Shown piece by piece: positions 36,686 through 45,978 of a DNA stretch of 64,000 nucleotides. The DNA comes from an uncultured Bacteroidales bacterium (GTDB taxonomy: Bacteria; Bacteroidota; Bacteroidia; Bacteroidales; UBA932), in the NCBI GenBank assembly GCA_949294195.1, contig CASFGK010000008.1:1-64000 (forward strand). The letters are read 5' to 3'. Position numbers and translations under genes: made by a program. Positions within the stretch are counted from its first letter, which is position 1; each line of letters begins with the position of its first letter. Under the pieces are notes generated by a model that was not told the DNA's origin, did not search any database, and saw nothing but the letters and a program-made list of their open reading frames with translations.

Positions 36686-37558
36686 ATGAATAAAGTCCTG
36701 GCAGAAATAATCGCGGGTATGATCCCGTATAAGATGGAGCGTAACAGGTGGCGCGGGATATTGCGCTACGGTGTGTTCAATGCCATCAGGCTGAGGTGCC
36801 GGATGAAGCATGACCATACACTGCCCCGCTACTATCTGGCTGTATGTGCCATAGCCAAGAATGAAGGTCCGTATTTCCGGGAGTGGATTGAATGGCACCG
36901 TTCAAAAGGCGTGGAAAAATTCTACATATACGACAATGAAAGCACTGACGGAACGGAAAGGATACTTGCCCCGTATATTGAATCCGGTCTTGTGGACTAT
37001 ACATGGTTTCCGGGCAGTAAAAGGCAGCTGGCTGCTTATGACGACTGTTTCGACAGGCACAGGCTTGAAGCCAGATGGATTGCTGTAATTGATCTTGACG
37101 AATTCATTGTGCCGGTAAAGGACAGGTCCATTCCTGATTTCCTGCGCAGGATGGAAAAGTTTTCGTCCGTCGAGATCAACTGGCTTGTATACGGAAGCGG
37201 CGGAGCGAAGACACGGGAACCGGGAAGAGTGATGGAGAGGTTCCGCAGGCATTCCGCATATGACCATGAACTGAATACCCATGTCAAGAGTATTGTCGAT
37301 CCGAGACGTGTATGTACGATGGTAGGATGTCATGAAGCTGCCAGGATTTCCGGACGAGCAGCCGATTCGCACGGAATGCCGTTGAGGAAAGGTTTTCATG
37401 ACCGCAAGCCCCAACAGGATGTAATCCGCATCAACCATTATGCTGTGAAGTCATACGAGGAATTTCTGGCCAAGAGAGCCCGTGGCAGGGCCCGGGTGAC
37501 AAGCCTGCGCGACATGAGCTATTTCGGACAATATGACCTGAACGATATTGAAGACTGA
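36686..37558 (+). CDS. GT92/DUF23-like glycosyltransferase
   Basis: The 290-residue protein carries a GT-A-type core. Its segments are YYLAVCAIAKNEGPYFREWI, KFYIYDNESTDGT and the metal-binding triad in WIAVIDLDEFIVP. HAVKSYEEF-like residues (HYAVKSYEEF) near the C terminus are also typical of family 92 and related clans. A cytoplasmic transferase adding a hexose to a surface glycan is likely. It follows the Stealth gene by 14 nt and abuts the DUF5672 gene. Confidence 0.85.
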   Translation: MNKVLAEIIAGMIPYKMERNRWRGILRYGVFNAIRLRCRMKHDHTLPRYYLAVCAIAKNEGPYFREWIEWHRSKGVEKFYIYDNESTDGTERILAPYIESGLVDYTWFPGSKRQLAAYDDCFDRHRLEARWIAVIDLDEFIVPVKDRSIPDFLRRMEKFSSVEINWLVYGSGGAKTREPGRVMERFRRHSAYDHELNTHVKSIVDPRRVCTMVGCHEAARISGRAADSHGMPLRKGFHDRKPQQDVIRINHYAVKSYEEFLAKRARGRARVTSLRDMSYFGQYDLNDIED

Positions 37559-37559
37559 T

Positions 37560-38342
37560 ATGAGTGCTTCCGGAACATTGGTGAAAGTGATTGTCCCTGT
37601 ATATAGGGAAACATTGGAGCCGCTTGAGCGGATTTCCCTGGAGCGGAACAGGCGGATTCTCGGGGAGTATCCTTTTGTATTCATACATCCTGAGAGTCTG
37701 GATGCCGGCAGCCTGGTGTCGGAGTTTCCGGGATGTGGCGAGGAGGCATTCGATGATTCTTTTTTCGGCAGTATAGCCGGGTATAACCGGCTTATGATGT
37801 CATCCGGTTTTTACCGTCGTTTTTCAGATGCCGAGTACATTCTGATTTGTCAGCTTGACGCTTTCGTTTTCCGTGATGAGCTGGCAGAGTGGTGTCATAA
37901 AGGTTATGATTACATAGGTGCCCCGTGGCCGGTCCCGCGTCTGTTCCGTCTTCCTCTGTTCAAGCAGTGGCGCAAGCGGTTCCATAACAGGATGCGTACG
38001 GAAAAGGATTTCAAGGTGGGGAACGGCGGTTTTTCTCTCCGTAAGGTATCAAGTCACCTGCGGGCTACGGAACGGCTGCAGGATGAAATAGCTTCCCATC
38101 TTGCCAGACAAAGGTATTTTTCCAATGAAGACCTGTTTTTTGCGCTTGAAGTCAACAAATACGGAATGGATTTTACCTATCCGGACTATAAGGAAGCGCT
38201 TCAGTTCAGCTTTGACAAATACCCCGCCCTCTGCTACAGGGACAACAGACACCGTCTTCCTTTCGGTTGCCATGCATGGTACAAGGACAAGATGAAGGAT
38301 TTCTGGTTTCCTATCATCTGGCCTCTTCTATCTTCTTCCTGA
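37560..38342 (+). CDS. DUF5672-family glycosyltransferase-like protein
   Basis: The 260-residue protein has the DUF5672 features: VIVPVYRETLEPLERISL near the N terminus, then FFGSIAGYNRLMMS, AEYILICQLDAFVF and the DYIGAPWP motif. It ends with NGGFSLRK and an EDLFFA segment. These are typical of transferases acting on surface polysaccharides. The ATG follows the upstream stop codon by one base. Its 3' end overlaps the convergent transferase gene by 29 nt. Confidence 0.8.
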   Translation: MSASGTLVKVIVPVYRETLEPLERISLERNRRILGEYPFVFIHPESLDAGSLVSEFPGCGEEAFDDSFFGSIAGYNRLMMSSGFYRRFSDAEYILICQLDAFVFRDELAEWCHKGYDYIGAPWPVPRLFRLPLFKQWRKRFHNRMRTEKDFKVGNGGFSLRKVSSHLRATERLQDEIASHLARQRYFSNEDLFFALEVNKYGMDFTYPDYKEALQFSFDKYPALCYRDNRHRLPFGCHAWYKDKMKDFWFPIIWPLLSSS

Positions 38343-39099
38343 TATCGGGATAATGCTCAAGTATCCTTTCAAGTGCCTTCCGGTTACGGTCTTCTCCTGA
38401 TTCGATATTTATCTTTTTCAGAGACAGTTTTGAAGGTTTTCCTATTTCCCGCACATGACGCTGCCCGTTGGGAAGCGGGACAATGTAGGTGCCGCGGGAT
38501 ACTGCCGCCGCCCAGAACCAAATATCGTCGTTGGTCGGTGCCAGAGACAGGAAAAGTTCCGGATCCAGCATGGTTTCATCCAATGAGTGAGGAGGATACA
38601 GGACCCCGCCTACTCCTGTCTGCATGGCGAGGTGGCTGAAATGCAGCTTTTTGAAGATAAAATCGTACCATTTGTATTTCCTCCATTTACTGTAAGGGGC
38701 TTCTGGCTTCACTTTTCTCACACGGTGGGCGATGATTGCATCCGGCAGTCTTTTGTGAAGGCGGACCAGATTCCTGAGCATGTTCTTCGGATAGCGGATG
38801 TCGTCATCTATGGTTACGATGATGTCGTCCGGGAAATCATTTATGGCCGGAATCAGCTTTTTGTATGAACGGATTTCAGAGGGTACGAACCTGACTTCAA
38901 AGATCGGGCTTTCAGTCTTGAGCTGTTCAAGCTCCGCAGGCAGGCTCTTGCCGGAGAATTTGTGCGTATCCAGATACAGTACTATCCGGTCAGGCAAAAG
39001 ACTGCCTTTCAGGACAGAACGTATTGCTTCTGCCGCATATGGGACTGCTGCCGGAAATGTGGTCAGCGAAACGATGATTTTATTTTTTTGTCCGTTCAT
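38314..39099 (-). CDS. Glycosyltransferase, downstream copy of a tandem pair
   Basis: The 261-residue protein belongs to a GT2-like group: IIVSLTTFPAAVPYAAEA at the start, IVTIDDDIRYP as the DxD-type metal site and TGVGGVLYPPHSL plus LAPTNDDIWFWA as acceptor-site motifs. It is clearly paralogous to the gene that follows on the map (39096-39908), with the same motifs in the same order. They overlap by 4 nt (ATGA), so they arose by tandem duplication and are translated together. Confidence 0.85.
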   Translation of the reverse strand: MNGQKNKIIVSLTTFPAAVPYAAEAIRSVLKGSLLPDRIVLYLDTHKFSGKSLPAELEQLKTESPIFEVRFVPSEIRSYKKLIPAINDFPDDIIVTIDDDIRYPKNMLRNLVRLHKRLPDAIIAHRVRKVKPEAPYSKWRKYKWYDFIFKKLHFSHLAMQTGVGGVLYPPHSLDETMLDPELFLSLAPTNDDIWFWAAAVSRGTYIVPLPNGQRHVREIGKPSKLSLKKINIESGEDRNRKALERILEHYPDIRKKIEEAR

Positions 39100-39908
39100 T
39101 TTGACTGGATATGATAACTTGTTGCTTTTCCGATTTCCGGATAGTTTTCAATAACAGCCTGCAGTGCGGCTGCGTTTCTGTCTTCTCCTGACTTGAAATT
39201 GTATGTCTTCAGAGACAGCTCCCTAGGCTTTCCGAGACCTTTAGGCTTGTTGTGCCCGAACGGAACAGGTATGACAGGTGTCCCTTTGGCAACGGCCGCC
39301 GCCCAGAACCAGATATCGTCAGTAGTGGGAGCCAGCCTTGTGAAAATCCTTTCGTCAAGCATTTCCGTTTTCAGGGAATGCGGAGGATACAGCACACCTC
39401 CGACACCTGTCTGCAGATTCAGGAAACCGGAATGTATTTTTCTGAAGACGAAGTCGTACCACCTGTATTTTTTCCATGTTCTGTAAGGCTTTCCCGGCCT
39501 TATCCGTTTGGCCCGGTGCGCAAGTATTGCGTCAGGGTAGTCCTTGTGAAGGTTCAGCAGATCCCGCAGCATGTCCCGGTGGTAGACGATGTCATCGTCC
39601 ACAGTCACGATGACAGCATCCGGAAAATCTTTCAGTGCGGGCACAAGTTTCTTGTATGACCTTATTTCAGCCGGATCGAACCGGACTTCAAAAGAAGGAT
39701 ACCGTCTTTTGAAGGCTTCAAGCTCCTCCGGCAGTACTTCACCGGGAAACTTTTGCGTATCAAGGTAAAGTACCACTTTGTCAGGAATGACAGAACCTTC
39801 CAGAACCGACCGGATGGACCGGATGGCATATGGAATGGCTGCAGGGAAAGAGGTCAGAGAAACAATGACGGTCTCTTTGGAAGCGTTAGAATTGTTGTCC
39901 TGTGGCAT
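39096..39908 (-). CDS. Glycosyltransferase, upstream copy of a tandem pair
   Basis: This 270-residue paralogue shares VIVSLTSFPAAIPYAIRS, VIVTVDDDIVYHRDM, TGVGGVLYPPHSL and LAPTTDDIWFWAA with the downstream copy. The DDD metal site is intact in both, so both are probably active, perhaps with different acceptors. It is first in a two-gene minus-strand unit. A TATTTTTG -7-like box lies at 39955-39948, without a clear -33 box. Confidence 0.85.
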   Translation of the reverse strand: MPQDNNSNASKETVIVSLTSFPAAIPYAIRSIRSVLEGSVIPDKVVLYLDTQKFPGEVLPEELEAFKRRYPSFEVRFDPAEIRSYKKLVPALKDFPDAVIVTVDDDIVYHRDMLRDLLNLHKDYPDAILAHRAKRIRPGKPYRTWKKYRWYDFVFRKIHSGFLNLQTGVGGVLYPPHSLKTEMLDERIFTRLAPTTDDIWFWAAAVAKGTPVIPVPFGHNKPKGLGKPRELSLKTYNFKSGEDRNAAALQAVIENYPEIGKATSYHIQSK

Positions 39909-40009
39909 CTGATTGTTCTTTAAGAACTACTTGTTGTCATTTTGGAACAAAAATAGGCAAAATTTTTCATATCGTAAGAAAACATATATATTTACGGAAA
40001 AGATGACGA

Positions 40010-40888
40010 ATGACGACAAATATAAAATACAGTCTGCTGGTAAGTTTCCTCACTGCAGCAGCGCATCTTCCGATGAAATGCCTGTATGTTATCAGCGATA
40101 TGGCATATCCTTTCATATACTATCTGATACGGTACCGCCGCAGGACTGTGAGACACAATCTGGAGCTGGTGTTCGGAACAGATGATCCGGCGAGGATTGT
40201 CAGGATGGAAAAGAAATTCTATCACCACCTTTGCGACTGCATAGCCGAAACGGTGAAGCTGCTTCATATTTCCGATGAGGAAATCGACAGGAGAGTGGAA
40301 GTGACCAACGGGGAATATATCGACAGCATCATACGGTCCGGGCATTCCGTAATACTGTTCCTCGGCCACTATGGGAACTGGGAGTGGGTACAGGCGATTA
40401 TCCACCATTTCAGAGAGCCTCTTGTCGGCGGGCAGATCTACAGGCCTCTGCATGATAAGGTTATGGACAAAGTGATGCTTAAAATCCGTTCGAGGTTCGG
40501 TCTTGAGTGCATCCACCAGGACAAGGCTGTGCGCAGGCTCATCAGCATGGAAAGATCAGGGCGGAAATTCGTTATAGGCTTCATTTCAGACCAGCGTCCT
40601 TCAAGTTCCGTACTGCACCATTGGACTGATTTTCTGGGGCAGGACACTCCGTATGTGGTAGGAGGGGAGACTATCGGGAATCATGTCGGAGCAAGGTTTG
40701 TCTATCTGGATGTCGAAAAGCTGTCCAGAGGACATTACAGGCTGACTTTTCTACCTGTAGTCCCGGATCCGGCTGATGACGGACCGGATCCATATACCAG
40801 AGAATTCATGAAAATGCTTGAAAAGACCATTTACCGTGACCCTGTATATTGGCTTTGGTCGCACAAGCGGTGGAAACGCCACAGATAG
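40010..40888 (+). CDS. Lipid A / lysophospholipid acyltransferase (LpxL/HtrB family)
   Basis: The 292-residue inner membrane protein adds secondary acyl chains to lipid A or a related lipid. It has an N-terminal hydrophobic helix and the catalytic HX4E-type motif in FLGHYGNWEW near residue 120. The later SDQRPS and GARFVYLDVEKL segments match the family. Its position beside surface-glycan genes fits a role in lipopolysaccharide. It is convergent with the porin gene with a 6-nt gap. Confidence 0.9.
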   Translation: MTTNIKYSLLVSFLTAAAHLPMKCLYVISDMAYPFIYYLIRYRRRTVRHNLELVFGTDDPARIVRMEKKFYHHLCDCIAETVKLLHISDEEIDRRVEVTNGEYIDSIIRSGHSVILFLGHYGNWEWVQAIIHHFREPLVGGQIYRPLHDKVMDKVMLKIRSRFGLECIHQDKAVRRLISMERSGRKFVIGFISDQRPSSSVLHHWTDFLGQDTPYVVGGETIGNHVGARFVYLDVEKLSRGHYRLTFLPVVPDPADDGPDPYTREFMKMLEKTIYRDPVYWLWSHKRWKRHR

Positions 40889-40894
40889 AAACTG

Positions 40895-42166
40895 TTACAG
40901 TCCGAGTTCTACCTGAAACCGTATCGCCCATTTGTCGTATCCGGCTGATGAAGGTATTTTATCCATATAATTATAGGATACGTCCATCTGGACTTTCAGG
41001 CTGTGTCCGATTATGTATCTGGTAATACCGAGTGTACTCTGGTTCCATTTCCTGTATCCTTCCATGTTCATGATTTCCCTGTCCGGAAACATGGTGGAGT
41101 TCCTGAGTGCCACTTCCCATTTTCTGTCAAAGAGATAGCTGGCCTGCAGGTTAAGTCCTGAGCCGGTGTAGATGTGCTGCCCGTCAGACAGAAGCGCGGA
41201 TTGTGGGGTATATCTGCCAAGATAATCCGCCGCAAATGCGAAGCCTCTGTATTTCAGTACCAGGTCTGCATAATATGATGCGATATCCCGGGTCTCTCCG
41301 TCGCTCATGGCAGCTCCTTTCCATCCCTGGATGCGCTGTGCCTTGTTGTTGAATGTATATCCCAGCCCTATCATAAGTTTGGGCGTTTCCTCCCAGTCCA
41401 GGTCACTTTCGATGTATTCTCCTTTTCCGTGCAGCCTTCCCATCGGATAAAGTTCAAGTCTTCCTGTATATGCAAACCCTGCGACAGAAGAAGAGTTCCA
41501 GTTTCTTCCTTCTCCGAGAGTGACTGAAGCCTTGGCTGCAATGGCGAATGAATCGTAATCCCCGTAGTAGTACTCTCCGAAAAATCCCATGTCACGGTCT
41601 CCTCCGAACTCGCTGTTCACAATGCTTCTGTCAACGAACTGGAGTGCACTTGAGGAGTTGACCCTTGCCCTGTTGGCTTTGACTTTTGTCTGTCCGAATC
41701 CGATGTTCCATGACGGATTCGGCATAAAGTAGACTATGGCATCCCTGATGAGATTCATGTTCCCGTTCGGGATCATCTCCGTGTCATAGCTGGAGAACCC
41801 GAGCTGGATGGAGTAGATGAACTTTGGCGAGAAGATATATCCGTCAAATCTGAGCCGTAGCCTTTTTATCTGCGCTTCGGCTTCTGTGAGACTGAAATTC
41901 CTGTCAAACGACAGTCCTGCCATATTCTGCATCCTGAAGCGGAAAGTCATTTCATAACTCTTGTTCCCCGGTCGGAACGTTATCCCTTTGCCGACTTCTA
42001 TGTTCGGCAGATTCCGGAGTGTATGCAGGATGTCTTCAGTGTTGTCCAGAGAATCTGCAATGAAAGACTCTATCCTGTCCAGTCTGGTGGCGGCAGGCTT
42101 CTCCTGCGCTGATGCAGAGACATAAAGGAAAAGAACCGCAAACATCAGGGTGAGATATTTCTTCAT
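40895..42166 (-). CDS. Phosphate-selective-type porin (OprO/OprP family)
   Basis: The 423-residue outer membrane protein has a signal peptide (residues 1-20, cut at ASAQ). A barrel follows with family features GITFRPGNKSYEMTFRFRMQ, FDGYIFSPKFIYSIQLG and GQTKVKANRARVNSSSALQF. The C-terminal strand IRFQVELGL ends like a typical barrel. OprP-type names suggest phosphate uptake, but in Bacteroidetes the substrate is usually untested. A GAACTTTG -7-like box lies at 42204-42197. Confidence 0.85.
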   Translation of the reverse strand: MKKYLTLMFAVLFLYVSASAQEKPAATRLDRIESFIADSLDNTEDILHTLRNLPNIEVGKGITFRPGNKSYEMTFRFRMQNMAGLSFDRNFSLTEAEAQIKRLRLRFDGYIFSPKFIYSIQLGFSSYDTEMIPNGNMNLIRDAIVYFMPNPSWNIGFGQTKVKANRARVNSSSALQFVDRSIVNSEFGGDRDMGFFGEYYYGDYDSFAIAAKASVTLGEGRNWNSSSVAGFAYTGRLELYPMGRLHGKGEYIESDLDWEETPKLMIGLGYTFNNKAQRIQGWKGAAMSDGETRDIASYYADLVLKYRGFAFAADYLGRYTPQSALLSDGQHIYTGSGLNLQASYLFDRKWEVALRNSTMFPDREIMNMEGYRKWNQSTLGITRYIIGHSLKVQMDVSYNYMDKIPSSAGYDKWAIRFQVELGL

Positions 42167-42245
42167 TGGTAGTGGGATTATTTCGGATTCAGGTTACAAA
42201 GTTCTGAAGATATTGTGAAGAGAATCTGAAAAAAAAGTAAAATTT

Positions 42246-42743
42246 TTATAAAATCCTTTCATATACGGAGAACTCGTACCTGTATCCTGATTCAGGGTCG
42301 GCGGCTGTTTCTGACGAGGATATCTTTTTCCATGTTTCCGGAGAGATTTCGGGAAAAAAGGCATCGGCATCCGAGATAGATGTATGGACATGGGTAATGT
42401 ACAGCCTGTCAGCAACATCCATAGCCTGTCTGTATATTTCCCCTCCACCGATTATGAAGCATGGTTTTCCGTATGAGCCGGCAATCGACAGGGCCTCTTC
42501 CAGAGAGGATGCTGTTATTGTCCCTTCAGGGAAGCCCTTGCCGGAGCTGCGGGTTATCACGATGTTTGTCCGGCCGGGAAGCGGCTTGCCTATGGACTGG
42601 AATGTCTTCCTGCCCATTATTACGGTACTTCCGGTGGTTACCCTCCTGAAATATTTCAGGTCTTCCGATATGTGCCAGGGTATTGTCCCCCGTCTGCCGA
42701 TGGCGCAGTTGTCCGAAACGGCTGCTATTATGTTTTTTTCCAT
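42246..42743 (-). CDS. folA: Dihydrofolate reductase
   Basis: FolA regenerates tetrahydrofolate with NADPH, which sustains ThyA. The 165-residue protein has the family blocks IIAAVSDNCAIGRRGTIPWHIS, with the proton-relay residue in WHISEDL. VIMGRKTFQSIGKPLPGRTNIV and FIIGGGEIYRQAM follow. The ATG at 42743 lies 4 nt after the -7 box of its promoter, so its messenger probably has almost no leader. It is downstream of yifB by 16 nt, and the promoter begins inside the yifB end. Confidence 0.95.
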   Translation of the reverse strand: MEKNIIAAVSDNCAIGRRGTIPWHISEDLKYFRRVTTGSTVIMGRKTFQSIGKPLPGRTNIVITRSSGKGFPEGTITASSLEEALSIAGSYGKPCFIIGGGEIYRQAMDVADRLYITHVHTSISDADAFFPEISPETWKKISSSETAADPESGYRYEFSVYERIL

Positions 42744-42747
42744 GCGA

Positions 42748-42778
42748 CAAAGATAATGATTATAAAATAACTCCCAAG
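42748..42778 (-). promoter_or_regulatory. -33/-7 promoter of folA, abutting the start codon
   Basis: Minus strand CTTG (42778-42775), 19 nt, TATCTTTG (42755-42748). The ATG (42743) begins 4 nt after the -7 box, which puts the expected start site at or next to it. Confidence 0.55.
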
Positions 42779-44346
42779 TCTTTCCGGTCAAGCAGGCGAT
42801 AGCGGGTAGCCTCTGTAAGATGCTGTATGAGTATGTTTTCCGATCCGTCCAGATCCGCAATGGTGCGTGCAAGTTTCAGTATCCTGTGGTATGCCCTTGC
42901 GGAAAGGCCGAGTGTGTCTACTGTCTTTTCCATGAACTTCCTGCAATTTTCAGGAATACGGCAGTATTCTGCCGTCATCTTCCCGTTCATCTCCGCATTT
43001 GTGAAGATTCCCGTATGCTTCAGCCTCTCTTTCTGTATTTCCCTGGCCCTACAAACCCTCTCGGCCACCTTACTGCTGGGCTCGGCCGCCGAAACTTTTA
43101 TGAGTTTACCTGTTTCAACCGGATTTATCCACAGATGAATGTCTATCCTGTCCATTACAGGACCGGACAGTCTTGACAGATAGGCGGTTCTTCTGGCAAC
43201 AGAGCAGGAGCACCTGTCTCCGTCTCCGTAATAACCGCATGGACATGGATTCGTAGCGGCGACAAGCATGAATGAAGCCGGAAAGCTTATCTTGGTCCTG
43301 AGTCTTGATATGGTGACCCGCCTGTCTTCGAGCGGTCCGCGTAGCATTTCCAGTATCCTTTTCGGCATTTCGCAGAATTCGTCAAGAAAAAGGACCCCGT
43401 TATGTGCGAGGGATATTTCTCCGGGAATGATGCTGTCGGATCCGCCGCCGATGAGCGAGGCTGCCGATATATTGTGGTATGGGGATCTGAACGGACGTTG
43501 TCTGACAATCCGGTTCCCGGAACGGTACTTCCCTGCGACGGAATATATCTTGCTGGTCTGGAGAGACTCTTCCGTGCTCATGGGCGGCAGTATTCCTGCC
43601 ATTGCCCTGGCAAGTGTGCTTTTCCCTGCTCCCGGAGGCCCGATCATCATGACATTGTGTCCTCCCGCAGCTGCTATCTCAAGCCCTCTTTTTGCCCCTT
43701 CCTGTCCGTAAATACTTGAAAAATCAGGTATTTCACCGGACAGAAGCTGCTCCTGTCTTACATCACTTCCTTCCGGAGTGCACACCGGAACGGTCTTGCC
43801 GGAAGGGATATCCCGAATTTCCATCCCGCTGCAGTCCTCATTCCCTTCCATAATGGAAATGACATCGGAAAATGTCCTTACCCCGAAAACCCTGGCCAGT
43901 CCATAGCCGAGTGTCTCGCATGCTGATTCATACGGCAGGATGCATCCTTCGAATCCTCTGTCCCTGGCCATTTCCGTGATGGGCAGAGCTCCCGGGACGG
44001 GCCGGACAGAGCCGTCCAGTCCCAATTCTCCCATTACAATATATTTCCCCAGTCCTGGAAGTTCTTTCTGTCCGGATGCGGCCACTATCCCCAATGCTAT
44101 CGGAAGGTCGTATCCGCTGCCTTTCTTGTGCAGGTCTGCCGGGGCCAGGTTTATTACGATTTTCTTTCCGGGAATCCTGAATCCAAGAGTCTGCAATGCA
44201 GTCACTGTTCTCAGAAGACTCTCTTTTACCGCAACGTCTGCAAGTCCGACAAGGTGTATCCCTATTCCTGAAGTGATATCCACTTCTACTGTTACCGGTA
44301 CAGCATCTATCCCGATGCATCTGGCGCTGAAAATATTGATTAGCAT
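42760..44346 (-). CDS. YifB/ComM-family Mg-chelatase-like AAA ATPase
   Basis: ComM/YifB proteins are AAA+ motors; ComM of Vibrio helps branch migration during natural transformation. The 528-residue protein has an N-terminal ChlI-like domain (INLAPADLHKKGSGYDLPIA), then Walker A GPPGAGKSTLARA, box VLFLDEFCEM and the C-terminal helical domain SARAYHRILKLARTIADLDG. A four-Cys cluster (CPCGYYGDGDRCSCS) is usual for the family. The ATG at 44346 matches family starts. Divergent from mlaE. Confidence 0.92.
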   Translation of the reverse strand: MLINIFSARCIGIDAVPVTVEVDITSGIGIHLVGLADVAVKESLLRTVTALQTLGFRIPGKKIVINLAPADLHKKGSGYDLPIALGIVAASGQKELPGLGKYIVMGELGLDGSVRPVPGALPITEMARDRGFEGCILPYESACETLGYGLARVFGVRTFSDVISIMEGNEDCSGMEIRDIPSGKTVPVCTPEGSDVRQEQLLSGEIPDFSSIYGQEGAKRGLEIAAAGGHNVMMIGPPGAGKSTLARAMAGILPPMSTEESLQTSKIYSVAGKYRSGNRIVRQRPFRSPYHNISAASLIGGGSDSIIPGEISLAHNGVLFLDEFCEMPKRILEMLRGPLEDRRVTISRLRTKISFPASFMLVAATNPCPCGYYGDGDRCSCSVARRTAYLSRLSGPVMDRIDIHLWINPVETGKLIKVSAAEPSSKVAERVCRAREIQKERLKHTGIFTNAEMNGKMTAEYCRIPENCRKFMEKTVDTLGLSARAYHRILKLARTIADLDGSENILIQHLTEATRYRLLDRKDLGVIL

Positions 44347-44465
44347 GTCCGAAAAAATTTTCGGCGAATATTGGTGCTGAAAAGAGAAAAAACATAAAGA
44401 AACGGAAAAAGGTGGCGAACTACTGGAAGATTTTCTAATTTTGTATACTTTGATCATCTATCGGA

Positions 44466-45212
44466 ATGATAAGGGAATTCATAGAATCAGTGGGACAGTA
44501 CTGCCTTTTCCTGAAAATGGTTTTCAGGAAACCGGAGAAATGGAAAATATTCTGGCAGCAGTTTCTTGTCGAGTCAGAAAAGCTGATTCTGTCTTCTGTC
44601 CTGCTGGTCTGTGTCATTTCCACGTTCATAGGAGGGGTTCTTGTCATACAGATAGCATCCAATATAGAAAATCCTTTTATTGACAGGATGAATGTCGGAT
44701 ACATGCTCAGGGAGATCCTCATACTGGAGTTCTGTTCTACCATTGTCGCTCTTATCCTTGCAGGCAAGATGGGGTCGAACATCTCGTCCGAGATAGGCAG
44801 TATGAGGATTACCGACCAGATTGATGCGATGGATATGATGGGTGTGAATTCAGCCGGCTTCCTGGCCCTTCCGAAAATAATATCCGCTACTCTTCTGAGT
44901 CCTCTTCTGATGCTTCTGAGTCTGGCGTTCGGGATACTCGGAGGGTGGATAGTGGTGTATCTGACAGGGATAATCGGGCCTCACCAGTATATCGAGGGCA
45001 TGAAATACTGCTATAACGGATTCTATGTCATCTACAGCGGATTCAAAATGTCCCTGTTCTGTTTCCTCATTTCCTCGATAGCATCTTTCCGTGGATATTA
45101 TGCAAAAGGAGGCTCGTTGGGAGTGGGGTCGGCAAGCACCAAGGCGATAGTCACGATAAGCATACTTATTCTCCTTTTCGATCTGATTGTCACCCAGCTC
45201 ATGCTTTATTGA
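44466..45212 (+). CDS. mlaE: MlaE-type ABC transporter permease
   Basis: MlaE is the inner membrane permease of lipid-transport systems that keep outer membrane asymmetry. The 248-residue protein has about five membrane helices and the family motifs EFCSTIVALILAGKMGSNISSE, RITDQIDAMDMMGV and KPKxxA-like LALPKIISATLLSPLL. The ATP-binding partner follows 22 nt later. No MCE-domain (MlaD) gene is adjacent, which is unusual for the set. Confidence 0.92.
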   Translation: MIREFIESVGQYCLFLKMVFRKPEKWKIFWQQFLVESEKLILSSVLLVCVISTFIGGVLVIQIASNIENPFIDRMNVGYMLREILILEFCSTIVALILAGKMGSNISSEIGSMRITDQIDAMDMMGVNSAGFLALPKIISATLLSPLLMLLSLAFGILGGWIVVYLTGIIGPHQYIEGMKYCYNGFYVIYSGFKMSLFCFLISSIASFRGYYAKGGSLGVGSASTKAIVTISILILLFDLIVTQLMLY

Positions 45213-45234
45213 CTCTCCATAAAGTCCGTACGCT

Positions 45235-45957
45235 ATGATAAAGGTAGAGCATTTATACAAGAGTTTCGGCCAGGTGTCTGTACTTGAAGATGTCTCCATA
45301 GAGTATTCTCCGGGCAAGTGCAACATGGTAATCGGAGCCAGCGGTAGCGGGAAGACCGTTCTCCTGAAGACTCTTATCGGTCTTTATGAGCCGGATTCCG
45401 GAGATATATGGTTCGGAGACGAGAATCTTTCTTCCATGTCGTATGACCAGAAAAAGAAACTCCGCCAGAGGATAGGGATGCTTTTCCAGGCAAGTGCCCT
45501 GTTTGATTTTGCAAATGTGCTGGAAAACATAATGTTCCCGATGAATTTCTGTACGGACTGGAGCAAGAAGGAAAAGATAGAGAGGGCAAGATTCTGTCTG
45601 GACAGGGTGAATGTAAAGGGGGCCGACGGCAAATATCCGAACGAGTTGAGCGGTGGAATGCAGAAACGTGTCGGCATAGCGAGGGCGATAGCACTCAATC
45701 CTGATTTTCTGTTCTGTGACGAACCGAATTCCGGTCTGGATCCGTATACGTCATCGCTTATTGACGAACTGATTTCGGAATTGACAAAAGAGTACAATAT
45801 GACTACGGTTATCAATACTCATGACATGCACTCGATAATGTCAATAGGGGACAATATAGGATTTATCTGCGGAGGAAAACTCCTGTGGCAGGGACCCAGG
45901 GAAAGCATAATGGATGCCCAGTGTCCGCAGCTGCGGAATTTCCTCAGACTGCACTGA
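45235..45957 (+). CDS. mlaF: MlaF-type ABC transporter ATP-binding protein
   Basis: This 240-residue ATPase drives the MlaE permease. It has Walker A IGASGSGKTVLLKTLIG, Q-loop region FQASALFDFANVLENI, signature ELSGGMQKRVGIARAIA and Walker B LFCDEPNSGLDP. The MlaF-type ALFD sequence after the Q-loop supports lipid transport rather than another ABC class. It forms an operon with mlaE and is convergent with the barrel gene at 45979. Confidence 0.92.
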   Translation: MIKVEHLYKSFGQVSVLEDVSIEYSPGKCNMVIGASGSGKTVLLKTLIGLYEPDSGDIWFGDENLSSMSYDQKKKLRQRIGMLFQASALFDFANVLENIMFPMNFCTDWSKKEKIERARFCLDRVNVKGADGKYPNELSGGMQKRVGIARAIALNPDFLFCDEPNSGLDPYTSSLIDELISELTKEYNMTTVINTHDMHSIMSIGDNIGFICGGKLLWQGPRESIMDAQCPQLRNFLRLH

Positions 45958-45978
45958 TAATCATCTTTCCGGATATTG

